Notes: generated by a model not told the origin, from the sequence alone. Shown: positions 1 through 12,389, counted from the stretch's first letter. The stretch is 64,000 nt of DNA from Mytilus edulis (GCF_963676685.1 NC_092357.1:70832971-70896970); one strand, 5' to 3'. A program made the numbers and translations.

Positions 1-407
1 TCGACGTATTACTATATTGTATAGATGCGACATATATAATTATAAATACACTTCTAATAGCGTTGTTCTGAATTGTGTCTATAATTGTATTTAATAAAGA
101 CAGGTAAACAGTGAACAGCATAGTTAAAAGAGCTTTTTGCTGTTATTGGACCCCCCTTTAGCCCCCTCTTAGAACAGAATCTAAATATTCCACAAACCAC
201 CTCGCAGAGAAAAGAAAACAAAGTCTATGCGGGTCCCCAACGATAGGAAAGGGTTTATCAGGGTCTGAAGGGGTGTCTTTATTTCTGTATAATCTTTATA
301 TTTTCAGTGCTTTTTCTCCATTATTTTCTTCGTTATTTTTTTTCCCCCATCCATTTAGGGGTCATCCAGACCCTAATGTGTGAAAACGGAGGTTACAATC
401 AACTTAC
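1..407. other. Intronic sequence of C1q-1, no gene seen
   Basis: AT-rich sequence downstream of the third C1q-1 exon on the minus strand. I looked for a last C1q exon (the usual TFSGF/TFTGY ending) on the minus strand and found none, so the gene end must lie beyond the left edge. Confidence 0.5.
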
Positions 408-3400
408 CTTTAGATATATGAATGGCGACTGAGTTTCCACCGGCTGAGTAGTCATTGGCAGTATGTCCGTATACAGATACAACATAATGATAATTATGGT
501 ACAACTGAAGCCAAACTGTTTTGTCCTACAATGTAGATACATTATATGAATAAGGAGATGTGGCTAAATTTCCAATGAGATAACTATCCACCCTAGTTTA
601 AATGAAGTGGATGTGAGTAGTTATATAATAAGCAACCGTACGGCCTTCAACAATGAGTAAATTACAATGTTTTATAAGTTAACAGTAAGAATCATCAATG
701 ATACTGAAGAATCGATTTGAGACAGAATGAAAATATTTTATGTCTTTACTCTAAAAAAAATATTTATGAAAATAAAAAAAAAGTTGACATTTATATATAA
801 ACTTATTGCAATAAGTACACTTTCAGTATAGTTTTGATACATATGGGGTCAATATGTTCTGTCCTATAAAATAAAGATAAAAAAATAATTCATCCTGCTA
901 TCAACGTGCCACACAGAGCTTTTGTCTTACAATGATAAAACAATTATTAACTTATTCAGTGGGGGCGTAGAGGGCGTACGCATCCCCCCTTTGATGGCAC
1001 TTTTTTTTTTTATAAAATGATTAATAATCAGCCTAGACTTCGTGAATTTTGCTGTGTATTTAAATTTAATGCGACAGTTCTCCACTTATAAAGATATTTT
1101 TTCACTGTAATATATTATTGATTATGTCAAAGTTATGTGATTAGCTACGGTGGAGTTGACAATACCAAAACGTCGAAAAAAAAAACCGTCACTCAGTCAT
1201 TTTGAAATTCAGTAACTCATGTTTAAGCTAAGGATGACGCCTTCAAAGTATTGAGCAAGGACGTATTGACTTCTTTATCACAATTCCACCCAACAGAAAA
1301 TTATACTACATTACACTCTAAAAAAAATCGGGCGTATTCTTTTTGGGCGGGGGGGGGGGGGGGGGGGGTGGGGGGGGGGGGGGATTGCATGTGAATCCTA
1401 TATCTGACCGGAATGTCTGTTCCGCCGAACTGATATACTGAATATTTTTTTCAAAGCCCGACTGTAACCGGCCTGCTGGGTGTGGCCTATATGACTCCAT
1501 GTGTCGAACGTTATTCACAACTTCATTTTCGTTTCCGATTCATTCGTAGCCTTTTGGTTGATTTGTACCCATCGCTTCCATTGTTGGGTGAAACATTTCA
1601 AATATTCCAAATATTTCAATGGATAAAAATTTCTTGTTTGTTTTTCTTCGTGTTGGTCGTAATTGTAAATTTCATTGAATAGCCGTATATCTTGTTCACA
1701 ACAAGAAATCTGTAACATAACCATACAACAAACGGGATTTTCCCATGTCCATTTTTACTGACAAATTCCACTTCAAATATATTAAAAAGTACATATAGCT
1801 TTGGATCCATTGAATTATTTTATAATAGACAATCAATGTAGAGAATACGGCACCAAAAATGTCCAGCCCCTACACTTTAACTAAAATGCATTTTACACTT
1901 AAATTTATTACTTTGCCCCCACTTTCCAAAATCCTGAATCCGCCCCTGTTATTAACTAATATACTAATTTTGATATCTTTATGTTCATACGCTGAATAAC
2001 AAGAGAGAGAAATCGAACAAAATTAAGAAATGTAGATGCTAACAATCAGTCTTTATCCATGTAAGAGTATTTTGACAAGATTGGTGCTGCTCAGCCTGCC
2101 AGGTGTTTTTCTTTGGAGTGTTTTGTGCTCTTGTTTGTTTCTTTGTCGTCTGTCGTTTATTTTTTTTTATCATGTCGTTGTCTGTTTATCTAGAACGCGT
2201 TAGTTTTGAATGTCCCCTTGGTATCATTTACCTCTTTTTTGATAAATATTAAAATCATTAATTCAATTTTCAACTTTTTGTAAATTTCTAAGTTTAAACA
2301 AACATTGTATTATTTTTTGAATTATTTCCCTTACAACATATGTAGAGGAAACAAATGTTACTAAAATTTTTTTCCTTTTTGTATTCACCAAATCGCTTAA
2401 TAGGCTATTACAGGAAGATGTTTTGTTAAAAGGGGGAAATAACCTAGATAGAAAATAAAATAAACCAAAGGCAGTATTACATGTTTACAAGAAAACAAGC
2501 AATACACATACTAGCTTTCGAAAAGAGATTTGTCTTTTAAAATATACCAGGTTTGGGTGTTTATGTTACATGCGTATAAATATATGTTAAATTACTCAAT
2601 TAACTTATTGAATATGATACATAGAACAACAAAAACATACAAGACTCTACGGGTACAGACCACCGTGACAAACAACCAACACATGAATTCTCCGAAAATA
2701 TAAACGAAAGCATTTAAGAAACAAAAAAATTACGTATCGTCCTTTAGGTATCATTACCTGCTTAGAAAGGGCGTGGAACTGGAAAACATAGATACCACTT
2801 TGAGGACATCTAAATCGGCCGGAATTGCTGTCATATCCAGAACCGATGTTGGTGAATATTCTGTCAAAATTAACTGTTTCGGAATGAGTCAAGTTTAATG
2901 GACGAGTTAGTCCAGCAGAGAATGCCACAGCTGGTATATCACCTCCTAAAATAGAAGATTCAAAGGCCAAGTTAGTCCAGCAGAGAATGACACCGTTGGT
3001 ATATCACCTCCTAAAATAGAAGATTCAAAGGCTAAGTCAGTCTGGCAGAGAATGCCACCGTTGGTATATCACCTCCTAAAATAGAAGATTCAAAGGCCAA
3101 GTTAGTCCAGCAGAGAATGACACCGTTGGTATATCACCTCCTAAAATAGAAGATTCAAAGGCCAAGTTAGTCCAGCAGAGAATGCCACCGTTGGTATATC
3201 ACCTCCTAAAATAGAAGATTCAAAGGCCAAGTTAGTCCGGCAGAGAATGCAACAGTTGGTATATCGCCTCCTAAAATAGAGTATTAAAAGGCCAAGTCAC
3301 TCCAGCAGAGAATGCCACCGTTGGTATATCACCTCCTAAAATAGAAGATTAAAAGGCCAAGTTAGTCCAGCAGAGAATGCCACCGTTGGTATATCACCTC

Positions 3401-6256
3401 CTAAAATAGAAGATTCAAAGGCCAAGTTAGTCCGGCAGAGAATGCCACCGTTGGTATATCACCTCCTAAAATAGAAGATTCAAAGGCTAAGTTAGTCCAG
3501 CAGAGAATGCCACCGTTGGTATATCACCTCCTAAAATAGAAGATTAAAAGGCCAAGTTAGTCCAGCAGAGAATGCCACCGTTGGTTTATCACCTCCTAAA
3601 ATAGAAGATTCAAAGGCCAAGTTAGTCCAGCAGAGAATGCCACCGTTGGTATATCACCTCCTAAAATAGAAGATTCAAAGGCTAAGTTAGTCCAGAAGAA
3701 AATGCCACCGTTGGTTTATCACCTCCTAAAACAGAGGATTAAAAGGCTAAGTTAGTCCAGCAGAGAATGCCACCGTTGGTATATCACCTCCTAAAATAGA
3801 AGATTAAAAGGCTAAGTTAGTCCAGCAGAGAATGCCACCGTTGGTTTATCACCTCCTAAAATAGAAGATTAAAAGGCCAAGTTAGTCCAGCAGAGAATGC
3901 CACCGTTGGTATATCACCTCCTAAAATAGAAGATTCAAAGGCCAAGTTAGTCCGGCAGAGAATGCCACCGTTGGTATATCACCTCCTAAAATAGAAGATT
4001 CAAAGGCTAAGTTAGTCCAGCAGAGAATGCCACCGTTGGTATATCACCTCCTAAAATAGAAGATTAAAAGGCCAAGTTAGTCCAGCAGAGAATGCCACCG
4101 TTGGTTTATCACCTCCTAAAATAGAAGATTCAAAGGCCAAGTTAGTCCAGCAGAGAATGCCACCGTTGGTATATCACCTCCTAAAATAGAAGATTCAAAG
4201 GCTAAGTTAGTCCAGAAGAAAATGCCACCGTTGGTTTATCACCTCCTAAAACAGAGGATTAAAAGGCTAAGTTAGTCCAGCAGAGAATGCCACCGTTGGT
4301 ATATCACCTCCTAAAATAGAAGATTAAAAGGCTAAGTTAGTCCAGCAGAGAATGCCACCGTTGGTTTATCACCTCCTAAAATAGAAGATTCAAAGGCCAA
4401 GTTAGTCCAGCAGAGAATGCCACCGTTGGTATATCACCTCCTAAAATAGAAGATTCAAAGGCTAAGTTAGTCCAGCAGAGAATGCCACCGTTGGTATATC
4501 ACCTCCTAAAATAGAAGATTAAAAGGCCAAGTTAGTCCAGCAGAGAATGCCACCGTTGGTTTATCACCTCCTAAAATAGAAGATTCAAAGGCCAAGTTAG
4601 TCCAGCAGAGAATGCCACCGTTGGTATATCACCTCCTAAAATAGAAGATTCAAAGGCTAAGTTAGTCCAGAAGAAAATGCCACCGTTGGTTTATCACCTC
4701 CTAAAACAGAGGATTAAAAGGCTAAGTTAGTCCAGCAGAGAATGCCACCGTTGGTATATCACCTCCTAAAATAGAAGATTCAAAGGCCAAGTTAGTCCAG
4801 CAGAGAATGTCACCGTTGGTATATCACCTCCTAAAATAGAGGATTAAAAGGCTAAGTTAGTCCAGCAGAGAATGCCACCGTTGGTATATCACCTCCTAAA
4901 ATAGAAGATTCAAAGGCAAAGTTAGTCCAGCAGAGAATGCCACCGTTGGTATATCACCTCCTAAAATAGAAGATTCAAAGGCCAAGTTAGTCCGGCAGAG
5001 AATGCAACAGCTGGTATATCACCTCCTAAAACAGAAGATTCAAAGGCCAAGTTAGTCCGGCAGAGAATGCCACCGTTGGTATATCACCTCCTAAAATAGA
5101 AGATTCAAAGGCCAAGTTAGTCCGGCAGAGAATGCAACAGCTGGTATATCACCTCCTAAAATAGAAGATTCAAAGGCCAAGTTAGTCCGGCAGAGAATGC
5201 AACAGTTGGTATATCACCTCCTAAAATAGAAGATTCAAAGGCCAAGTTAGTCCAGCAGAGAATGCCACCGTTGGTATATCACCTCCTAAAATAGAAGATT
5301 AAAAGGCCAAGTTAGTCCAGCAGAGAATGCCACCGTTGGTATATCACCTCCTAAAATAGAAGATTAAAAGGCCAAGTTAGTCCAGCAGAGAATGCCACCG
5401 TTGGTATATCACCTCCTAAAATAGAAGATTCAAAGGCTAAGTTAGTCCAGCAGAGAATGCCACCGTTGGTATATCACCTCCTAAAATAGAAGATTCAAAG
5501 GCTAAGTTAGTCCAGCAGAGAATGCCACCGTTGGTATATCACCTCCTAAAATAGAAGATTAAAAGGCCAAGTTAGTCCAGCAGAGAATGCCACCGTTGGT
5601 ATATCACCTCCTAAAATAGAAGATTCAAAGGCTAAGTTAGTCCAGCAGAGAATGCCACCGTTGGTATATCACCTCCTAAAATAGAAGATTCAAAGGCCAA
5701 GTCAGTCCAGAAGAAAATGCCACCGTTGGTATATCACCTCCTAAAATAGAAGATTCAAAGGCCAAGTTAGTCCAGAAGAAAATGCCACCGTTGGTATATC
5801 ACCTCCTAAAATAGAAGATTCAAAGGCCAAGTTAGTTCAGCAGAGAATGCAACAGCTGGTATATCACCTCCTAAAATAGAAGATTCAAAGGCCAAGTCAG
5901 TCCAGAAGAAAATGCCACCGTTGGTATATCACCTCCTAAAATAGAAGATTCAAAGGCCAAGTTAGTCCAGAAGAAAATGCCACCGTTGGTATATCACCTC
6001 CTAAAATAGAAGATTCGCATGCCCAGTTAGTGCAGTAGAGAAAGAAACAAGGTGAATATCATCTCCTGAAACGCGTCGGTTCTATGATCAAAGAGATGAA
6101 AAACAGATCGATGCAGGAAAATGTTTAGTAGTCGCAATGGAAACTGAGTAATTAGAATAGAAAAGTTTAAGATTGAAAACAATTATATATATACATATAC
6201 ATACCCTGAGACATTGCCAGACCGAATACTCCCGCTAGAACAATAAGTAGTATCAT
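408..6256 (-). CDS. C1q-1: secreted C1q-domain protein, 3' end missing
   Basis: Three exons join in frame on the minus strand: 6256-6205 (signal peptide, phase 1), 2945-2758 (phase 0) and 525-408 (phase 1). All have GT-AG borders. The first exon encodes a hydrophobic leader starting MILLIVLAGVFGLAMSQ. The C1q domain starts directly after it, without collagen repeats, and shows AVAFSAGL, FDRIFTNIGSGYD, SGIYVFQFHAL and later YSAGGNSVAIHI. About 119 residues are visible; the final strands lie outside the window. Proteins of this kind are extracellular pattern-recognition lectins in bivalve haemolymph; ligand specificity cannot be read here. The start is the first ATG after a 3' splice site (cttctttgtag), so a 5' UTR exon exists, probably ending at 7170. 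Intron 1 contains 47 extra copies of its own 3' splice site. Using any upstream copy would meet an in-frame TAG (the acceptor of the next copy) after about 21 codons, so only the last acceptor gives a full product. Confidence 0.9.
524..2757 (-). other. C1q-1 intron 2: poly-G tract and repeats
   Basis: No coding exon was seen inside this 2.2-kb intron. It holds a G-run of roughly 35 bases near 1348-1383, fragments ending in a 'gaatccgcccc' motif like the 160-bp element described elsewhere (near 1930), and a diverged repeat of the TTTCGTCCCTC family near 2095-2250. The short ORFs crossing the poly-G tract have no domain features. Confidence 0.5.
2904..6060 (-). repeat. 65-bp minisatellite repeating the C1q-1 3' splice site and exon start
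   Basis: The motif acctcctaaa recurs every 65 bp from 2941 to 5996, an interval of exactly 47 units, so there is no net length change across the array; a decayed further copy ends near 6060. Read on the minus strand, each unit holds about 23 bp of intron end with its pyrimidine tract and TTTTAG acceptor, then about 42 bp matching the start of exon 2 (codons for GGDIPAVAFSAGLT). Units differ by point changes. A marked variant (tccagaagaa with acagagg) recurs at 3691, 4211 and 4666, that is 8 and 7 units apart, which is higher-order structure expected from unequal exchange. The terminal copy at 2945 is the functional exon border. Confidence 0.95.
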
Positions 6257-6639
6257 CTTGTTATCTACAAAGAAGAACACAATAGTTTAAATGACAACAT
6301 TTTATCCAATTCACATTCACGAATCGACGTTTTCTCGAAAATATCTCGAAAATATCTTTCAGATGAAATCAGAGTTGGAGATAAAGATTGCTCTAAGAAT
6401 TTTTCTCGTTTCTTGCGTTTGGAAATGTGTTTAATCATATTTTTGAATAATACTATCGATCTTTTGAATAATACTATCGATCTTTTGAAATATTATTTGA
6501 CTGAGTATTTTATGCCGCTATGTATATTTAGTAAGGAAATTCAGAACAATTAGAAGACTACCAAAGATCCATCACATTTTCTAAATAAAGTAAATGGTTT
6601 ACAAGCATCGTTGTAAATATAACGGAATTTGATGACATT

Positions 6640-6840
6640 GTCGTACAAGTGAGAGGTATTGCACTATAAAACCAGGTTCAATCCACCATTGTCTACATTT
6701 GAAAATGCCCGTACCAAATCTGGAATATGACAGTTGTTGTCCATTGGTTTTTTATGTGTTTTTTTTCATCATTTGATTTTGCCATGTGATTAGGGACTTG
6801 CCGATTGAATTTTCCTCGTATTTTTTGTCATTAAACTTTT
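6640..6840 (+). repeat. Interspersed repeat, family A
   Basis: Shares long blocks with other copies in this window (tataaaaccaggttcaatcc, atgacagttgttgtccat, tgattagggact). The same family occurs near 9.7, 18.4, 22.7, 25.1, 33.3, 41.4 and 42.5 kb in both orientations. I take it for a short non-autonomous mobile element common in mussels; its class is not decided here. Confidence 0.75.
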
Positions 6841-7164
6841 TACATGGATCGTAACTAAATCTGACGGCTCCTATGGCCAACTTTTCCATTAAAATTAGAA
6901 TTTGTTATGAAAGAAACAAAAGACAAACGTTTATTTCCACTTATACATAGCAAGTCTAAGCCAAGTAATGAGCATAGATACCCTAGACGAGGAAGGTTTC
7001 TGCTTCAATTGATTTCACAATGCTATCATTTTTTTTCTCATCAAGACAACTAAATATATAATACCAAGATCAGCAGATTTTTTGGTTTTTTGTTATCATC
7101 TCCTTGTATTTTTGAATATCAATATTATGGTAAAATGTTAATAGAAAACGAAAAAAAGACTCGA

Positions 7165-7300
7165 CTTACCTTGTACACTTTCCTGTATGTTATATCTGAA
7201 GAAAACATATGGCACCTTTCACACTGGGTCACGGTACCAATCTTAGATAAAAGATAAGACGTATACATTATCGTTGTCCTAAAAATCCTCAAGGTAAGTT
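7165..7300. promoter_or_regulatory. Candidate bidirectional promoter with 5' UTR exons of C1q-1 and C1q-2
   Basis: On the minus strand a donor (gtacaag|gtaagtcg) ends a likely 5' UTR exon at 7170, which would feed the C1q-1 acceptor next to 6264. On the plus strand a donor (ctcaag|gtaagtttg) ends a likely 5' UTR exon at 7293, which would feed the C1q-2 acceptor at 9277. The two donors are 123 bp apart. Between them are AGATAA and AGATAA at 7244-7256 and an inverted GATAA near 7268-7272. Exon starts were not located. The splice-site reading is direct, the shared promoter is inferred, and GATA-factor control is a suggestion only. Confidence 0.55.
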
Positions 7301-9260
7301 TGATTTAATGTTTGTTTTAAAACTTTTATATTTATTTTTCATTTGAGATCACAATGTTTTACTAGATTTTCTTTTCTAAATTGCATGTTCATGCTATATT
7401 TCCTGCCGGACTAGGTTTTGTTTCAGATGTCTTGGGGAAAGACGCAATTACATTCAAAGACAGTTGAACAATTTTCTTTATCTTATTTGCCATTCCTAAA
7501 CCTATTTTAAGGTAGATTTATGGTATACCGCCATCTTGGATTGTGCAATCCCAGTAAAGAATCGGTAGAGTTATTTGCCCAAATCTTCAAATATAGAGAC
7601 AGATTTGCATTAATTTATTGGTTAGACTGTTTATAAGACTGTTTATTCATATATAATGACTTGGCGATTTATTGTTTAACCCAAACTATTTGAACAGAAT
7701 GATATCTAATTTTGTGTTTTAAGAATATTTTTTTTACAAATAAGCCATTTCAGAGGAGATAACTCTTTTAGTAAAAAATATATACTAGACTGATAGAGAT
7801 TTTTTTACATTTTTACTTATAGCAAGAAAACAAGTTCGGTGACACTTTTTTTCTTTTTATTTTCTTCAAACATATTAAAAAACCTATCTTCTCACAATTT
7901 GTTTCAAAATTCTATCTCATAATTTTTTTGAAATGCACACAAATGTGTTTTTCATGAAGAATCTTACCAAATTTAGGCAATTTTCAATGACTCATAGCTT
8001 GGAAAATAGCACGGTGAGCCGTATTTTTTATTATATATTTTGAAAAAAGCAATGTTAAATCTTTATTTTGACAAAGTTTAAGAACATCCTGTCTCAACAA
8101 ATATATATCTATGATATACATTAAGCGACACGATGCAGATTTTTACAGCTAAACTTACTACTCGGTTCCGTTTGCTCGTGGACCCCTTCCTGTTTTCCTT
8201 TGTTATATCGATCTATTATATACAAATTAATTATTAGAGATTTTTTTAGGATATTATTAATGATGTGTTTTTATTTGTATTTGATTGGGACTTCCATATA
8301 TTTCAAGTTATATGTTAGAGTCAATTTTCTATGTCTAAGTATTCTATATTTAGGCATGAATGCTCATTGTTGAAGGTTGTAGGGAGACCTATACATTTTA
8401 ATTTCTGTGTCGTTTTGGTCTCTTGTGAAGAGACATTGGGGATCACTCCACATATTTTTTTTATATGAATATCCGCATAAGAGACCACATAATTTTATTA
8501 ACTAGTAATAAAAGTAGTCCGGTTAACAATTCAAATGACTTCGCTAAACATCGGTTCTATTCGGCAACATTCGGAATCAACATCGAATTATGATTTCAAA
8601 ATAGGAAGGCAACATATTAGATTGCCATAATAAGTATTGACATGGTGATATCACAAACGATTTATTCTCTAAAATAGTTATATAATTGAAAAACAAAGGA
8701 TATGGGTATCCATATCAATCTTGACACAACATCAGTACATTCAGAGTAAAAATACACAATTTTTATTATACTATAATTATAAAAGTTCAAAAACCTCAAT
8801 AAATCTGGATTCGTTCCCTCAGAATGTATAACTGTGGTATTGGCTTTGCACATTGTTGAAGGTCGTACGGTGACCAATAGCTGATAATTTATGTGTCATT
8901 TTGGTCTCTTGTGGAGAGTTGTCTCATTGGAAATCATAATACATCTTCTTTTTTTATAACACATATCAGATATTTTTAGAGATATAAGAATGTGTTAATC
9001 CCGAATTTCTTTACTATTCGTGTTTTCTGTTATTGTACAGTAAGAATGAATTATGGTTAAAAAGTGTCAATAAATGTTGGCGCTTGCTTTATTGGAATAC
9101 AAGTACCTTATAAAACACTTTTTCAATTGCTCCCAAAAATGAGGTTATTGCCAGAACAAGCTGCATTATTTCATGTAAAGGGGTGTTCTTTCTAAATTGA
9201 TTTACATCCTTACAGTTTTTTCCAAATGAAGCAATACAAACAGACTGCATGATTTCCACT
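7301..9260 (+). other. C1q-2 5' intron, no coding exon seen
   Basis: AT-rich interval between the candidate 5' UTR exon and the first coding exon of C1q-2. It contains two partial repeats of family C (8340-8465 and 8835-8960, recognised by 'gtcattttggtctcttgtg') and nothing else I can assign. Confidence 0.5.
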
Positions 9261-9277
9261 TTATTTTCTCTTTTCAG

Positions 9278-12180
9278 ATGTTAAGATTTTCCGGTTTAAT
9301 AGCCTTGATTTTAGTGCTACACTATACTGATGCATTTTTTCCTTTGATGCCAGGAGATCATGGTATGTGATTGGTTACTTATCAATCTTTCAAATTGTTT
9401 ATTTTCTGTACAAAGTAGTGTTCATAATCATATCTTGTCAACCGGTTCTGATTTGCATGTAATATATATTTGCCACTGGACGTTCACTGGACGTTCACTG
9501 GACGTTATATCTATACATATAATGAATATATATGTATAGATATATATATCAATTGTTGCAATTATAAAATATAGTGACAAGTCAAAAAACAAATTACAGC
9601 ATATCAGTATACCACAAAAATTTTAAACATGGTAAATCAAGAGTCCCCTGTCCTCAGTTTCATTATAACAAATAGAAAAAAGTAGAATAACAAAAATACC
9701 GAACACCAAGGAAAATTCAAAGAGGAAAGCTCTTTATATAATGTCAAAATGAAAAGCTTTAACACATTATTCCTGACTTGGTATAGACATTTCCCACTAT
9801 AAAAACCGTAGGATTAAACAGGGTTTTATGTTTGCAAGGAAATATATTTTCAATATTTATCTTTTTTATTTCAGTAATTCCACATCATATGCTTCGAGTT
9901 GCACACACTAACAAGTTCGTGGCATTCTCAGCAGGTTTGACACAAATTGCGACACTCCACGCCTCCCACAATGATACAGTTCCATACGATAGAGTCTTCC
10001 TTAACATGGGAGGGGGATACAACAAAACAAATGGAATATTTACCAGTCCAAGAACTGGTACCTACGTTTTTATGTACTATGCCTTAGCTCAACAGAACAA
10101 ACAACTGCAGCTGGATTTGTACAGAAATGATGACTATATTGTTGGTTCTTATGCTCACGTGACGTCTGATTATGGCAGCGTCAGTAATTCTGTCATTCTA
10201 GGTTTGGATGAAAGTAAGTTATTGTAGTTTGATTGGTTTATATACGCACGTTACATCCGATTATGACAAGTCAGTAATTCTGTCATTCTAGGTCTAGTTG
10301 AAAGTAAGTTACTGTAGTTTGATTGTTTTATATACGCACGTTACATCCGATTATGACAGTGTCAGTAATTCTGTCATTCTAGGTCTGGGAGAAAGTAAGT
10401 TACTGTAGTTTGATTGGTTTATATATACGCACGTTACATCCGATTATGACAGTGTCAGTAATTCTGTCATTCTATGTCTGGATGAAAGTAAGTTACTGTA
10501 GTTTGATTGGTTTATATACACACGTTACATCCGATCATGACAACTGTCAGTAATTCTGTCATTCTAGTTGTAGATGAAAGTAAGTTACTGTAGTTTGATT
10601 GGTTTATTTACGCACGTTACATTCGATTATGACAGTGTCAGTAATTCTGTCATTCTAGGTCTAGTTGAAAGTAAGTTACTGTAGTTTGATTGGTTTATAT
10701 ACACACGTTACATCCGATCATGACAACTGTCAGTAATTCTGTCATTCTAGGTCTGGATGAAAGTAAGTTATTGTAGTTTGATTGGTTTATTTACGCACGT
10801 TACATCCGATTATGACAGTGTCAGTAATTCTGTCATTCTAGGTCTGGATGAAAGTAAGTTACTGTAGTTTGATTGGTTTATTTACGCCCGTTACATTCGA
10901 TTATGACAGTGTCAGTAATTCTGTCATTCTAGGTCTGGATGAAAGTAAGTTACTGTAGTTTGATTGGTTTATATACACACGTTACATCCGATCATGACAA
11001 CTGTCAGTAATTCTGTCATTCTAGGTCTAGATGAAAGTAAGTTACTGTAGTTTGATTGGTTTATTTACGCACGTTACATTCGATTATGACAGTGTCAGTA
11101 ATTCTGTCATTCTAGGTCTAGATGAAAGTAAGTTACTGTAGTTTGATTGGTTTATATTCGCACGTTACATCCGATTATGACTGTGTCAAACATCTGTCAC
11201 TCTAGTCAGGATGAAAGTAAGTTACTGTAGTTTGATTGGTTTATATGTGCACGTTACATCTGATATTGGCAGTGTTAGTAATTCTGTCATTCTTGGTCTG
11301 GATTAATGTACAAAAAATGTAACGAGAATTAATAGTCCGCAACATACTACACAGAACAGTTCAATATTTATAGCTAAAACCATGTATTGAATAATATTAC
11401 CGGGATTTTTACAGGTTCTCCGGAAATGTTAACTTGAACAATTCCTGTTTCACTACTAAAAACCGCCGTATTACTCCTGACATAAGTGAAAACTTAGTAA
11501 ACTTCTCGATGCTGAATCCCATTTCTTTTTATTATGTATGATTTGATATACAATGTACAATGTAATTAGTAATTAGTTTTCTAAGAACTTTCAAGGCAAA
11601 AAATCTGTTGTACTGTTCCATAAGCAACAAGACGGGTTCCACGTGTGGAGCAGGATCTACTTACCTTTCCTGAGCACCTGAGATCACCCCTAGTTTTTTG
11701 TGGGGTTCGTGTTGTTTATTATTTAGTTTTCTATGTTGTGTCATGTGTACTATTGTTTTTCTGTTTATCTTTTTAATTTTTAGCCATGGCGTTGTCAGTT
11801 TATTTTCGATTTATGAGTTTGACTGTCCCTCTGGTATCTTTCGTCCCTCTCTTTTCCACATGTTTGGATCAAATATATTTTGCACAAGAGCCTAATCCCA
11901 CACCTTTATAGTGGACTTTTTCTATATTTATTGTCTAACTACCTGGTGAACAGTGAGCTAGACACGCAACAAATTATCATCCTATCTGTAGAATGATTAT
12001 ATTTTATTACATGTGATGTTTTAATTCTCCACAGAAGACACAGTTCACATCAAGGCCCACACAGACGACTACTTGTACGGTCAGCCTGATGAGATTTATA
12101 CATCGTTTACTGGTTTCCTGTTGGTACCAGACGAGGGCAGAACACAGCACGGATCACATGGACAAGGTTCACTAGGATAA
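9278..12180 (+). CDS. C1q-2: secreted C1q-domain protein, 189 aa
   Basis: Coding exons are 9278-9362 (phase 1), 9875-10213 (phase 1) and 12035-12180. They join in frame to 189 residues. Residues 1-19 form a signal peptide (MLRFSGLIALILVLHYTDA). A short linker rich in Pro and His follows, then a C1q domain from about residue 41: FVAFSAGLT, YDRVFLNMGGGYN, TGTYVFMYYAL, LYRNDDYIVGSYAH, VSNSVILGLDE, then in the last exon DTVHIKAH, YLYG and TSFTGFLL. There is no collagen stretch. The start ATG directly follows an acceptor (tctcttttcag). Such proteins act as soluble recognition lectins; the ligand is unknown. The tail after the domain (PDEGRTQHGSHGQGSLG) is unusual. No AATAAA was seen close after the stop, and a weak donor at 12167 could skip the last codons into an exon at 16323. 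Intron 2 carries extra copies of its own donor. Confidence 0.92.
9600..9815 (-). repeat. Interspersed repeat, family A, inside C1q-2 intron
   Basis: Inverted copy with 'aaaatacc gaacacc', 'ggaaaattcaaa' and 'attcctgacttggta' blocks shared with other family A copies. It fills most of the 512-bp intron between the signal-peptide exon and the C1q exon. Confidence 0.7.
10152..11320 (+). repeat. 91-bp minisatellite repeating the C1q-2 exon end and 5' splice site
   Basis: The donor string gaaagtaagt occurs with its GT at 10214, 10304, 10395, 10488, 10580, 10671, 10763, 10854, 10945, 11037, 11128 and 11217, so steps are 89-93 bp. One decayed copy without a donor follows near 11310. Each unit has about 58 bp matching the exon 3' end (codons for HVTSDYxSVSNSVILGLDE) and about 33 bp of intron start. 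Only the first copy lies in the open frame, because the frame stops a few codons past the first donor. Exon-derived parts stay well conserved between copies. Confidence 0.95.
11640..11870 (+). repeat. Interspersed repeat, family B
   Basis: Recognised by 'tgtggagcaggatctactta', 'tttttagccatggcgttgtc' and 'tatctttcgtccctc'. Matching blocks occur at about 17.8 kb and, inverted, at 25.7-25.95 kb. It lies in the last intron of C1q-2 and contains a fortuitous short ORF. Confidence 0.75.
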
Positions 12181-12389
12181 GGTTTTCTTACTTTGTAACA
12201 ATATGTTGGTATACTTGTTGGGGATCCCGCTAACATTATAACCCCGCTATATTCTGTATGTAGTATGTGCCTGTCCTAAGTCAGGAGCCTGTATTCATTG
12301 GTTGTTGTATGTTTATGTGTTACATATTTGTTTTTCGTTCATTTTTTTTTTATATAGTTTTCTCGTTAATTGTTTAACATTCTCATTTC

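Noticed and set aside
1318-1518. Proline-rich ORF over the poly-G tract
   Set aside because: Homopolymer translation inside a C1q-1 intron.
2970-6020. CRISPR-like array
   Set aside because: Units are contiguous 65-bp repeats with no unique spacers, and they match an exon border of an animal gene.
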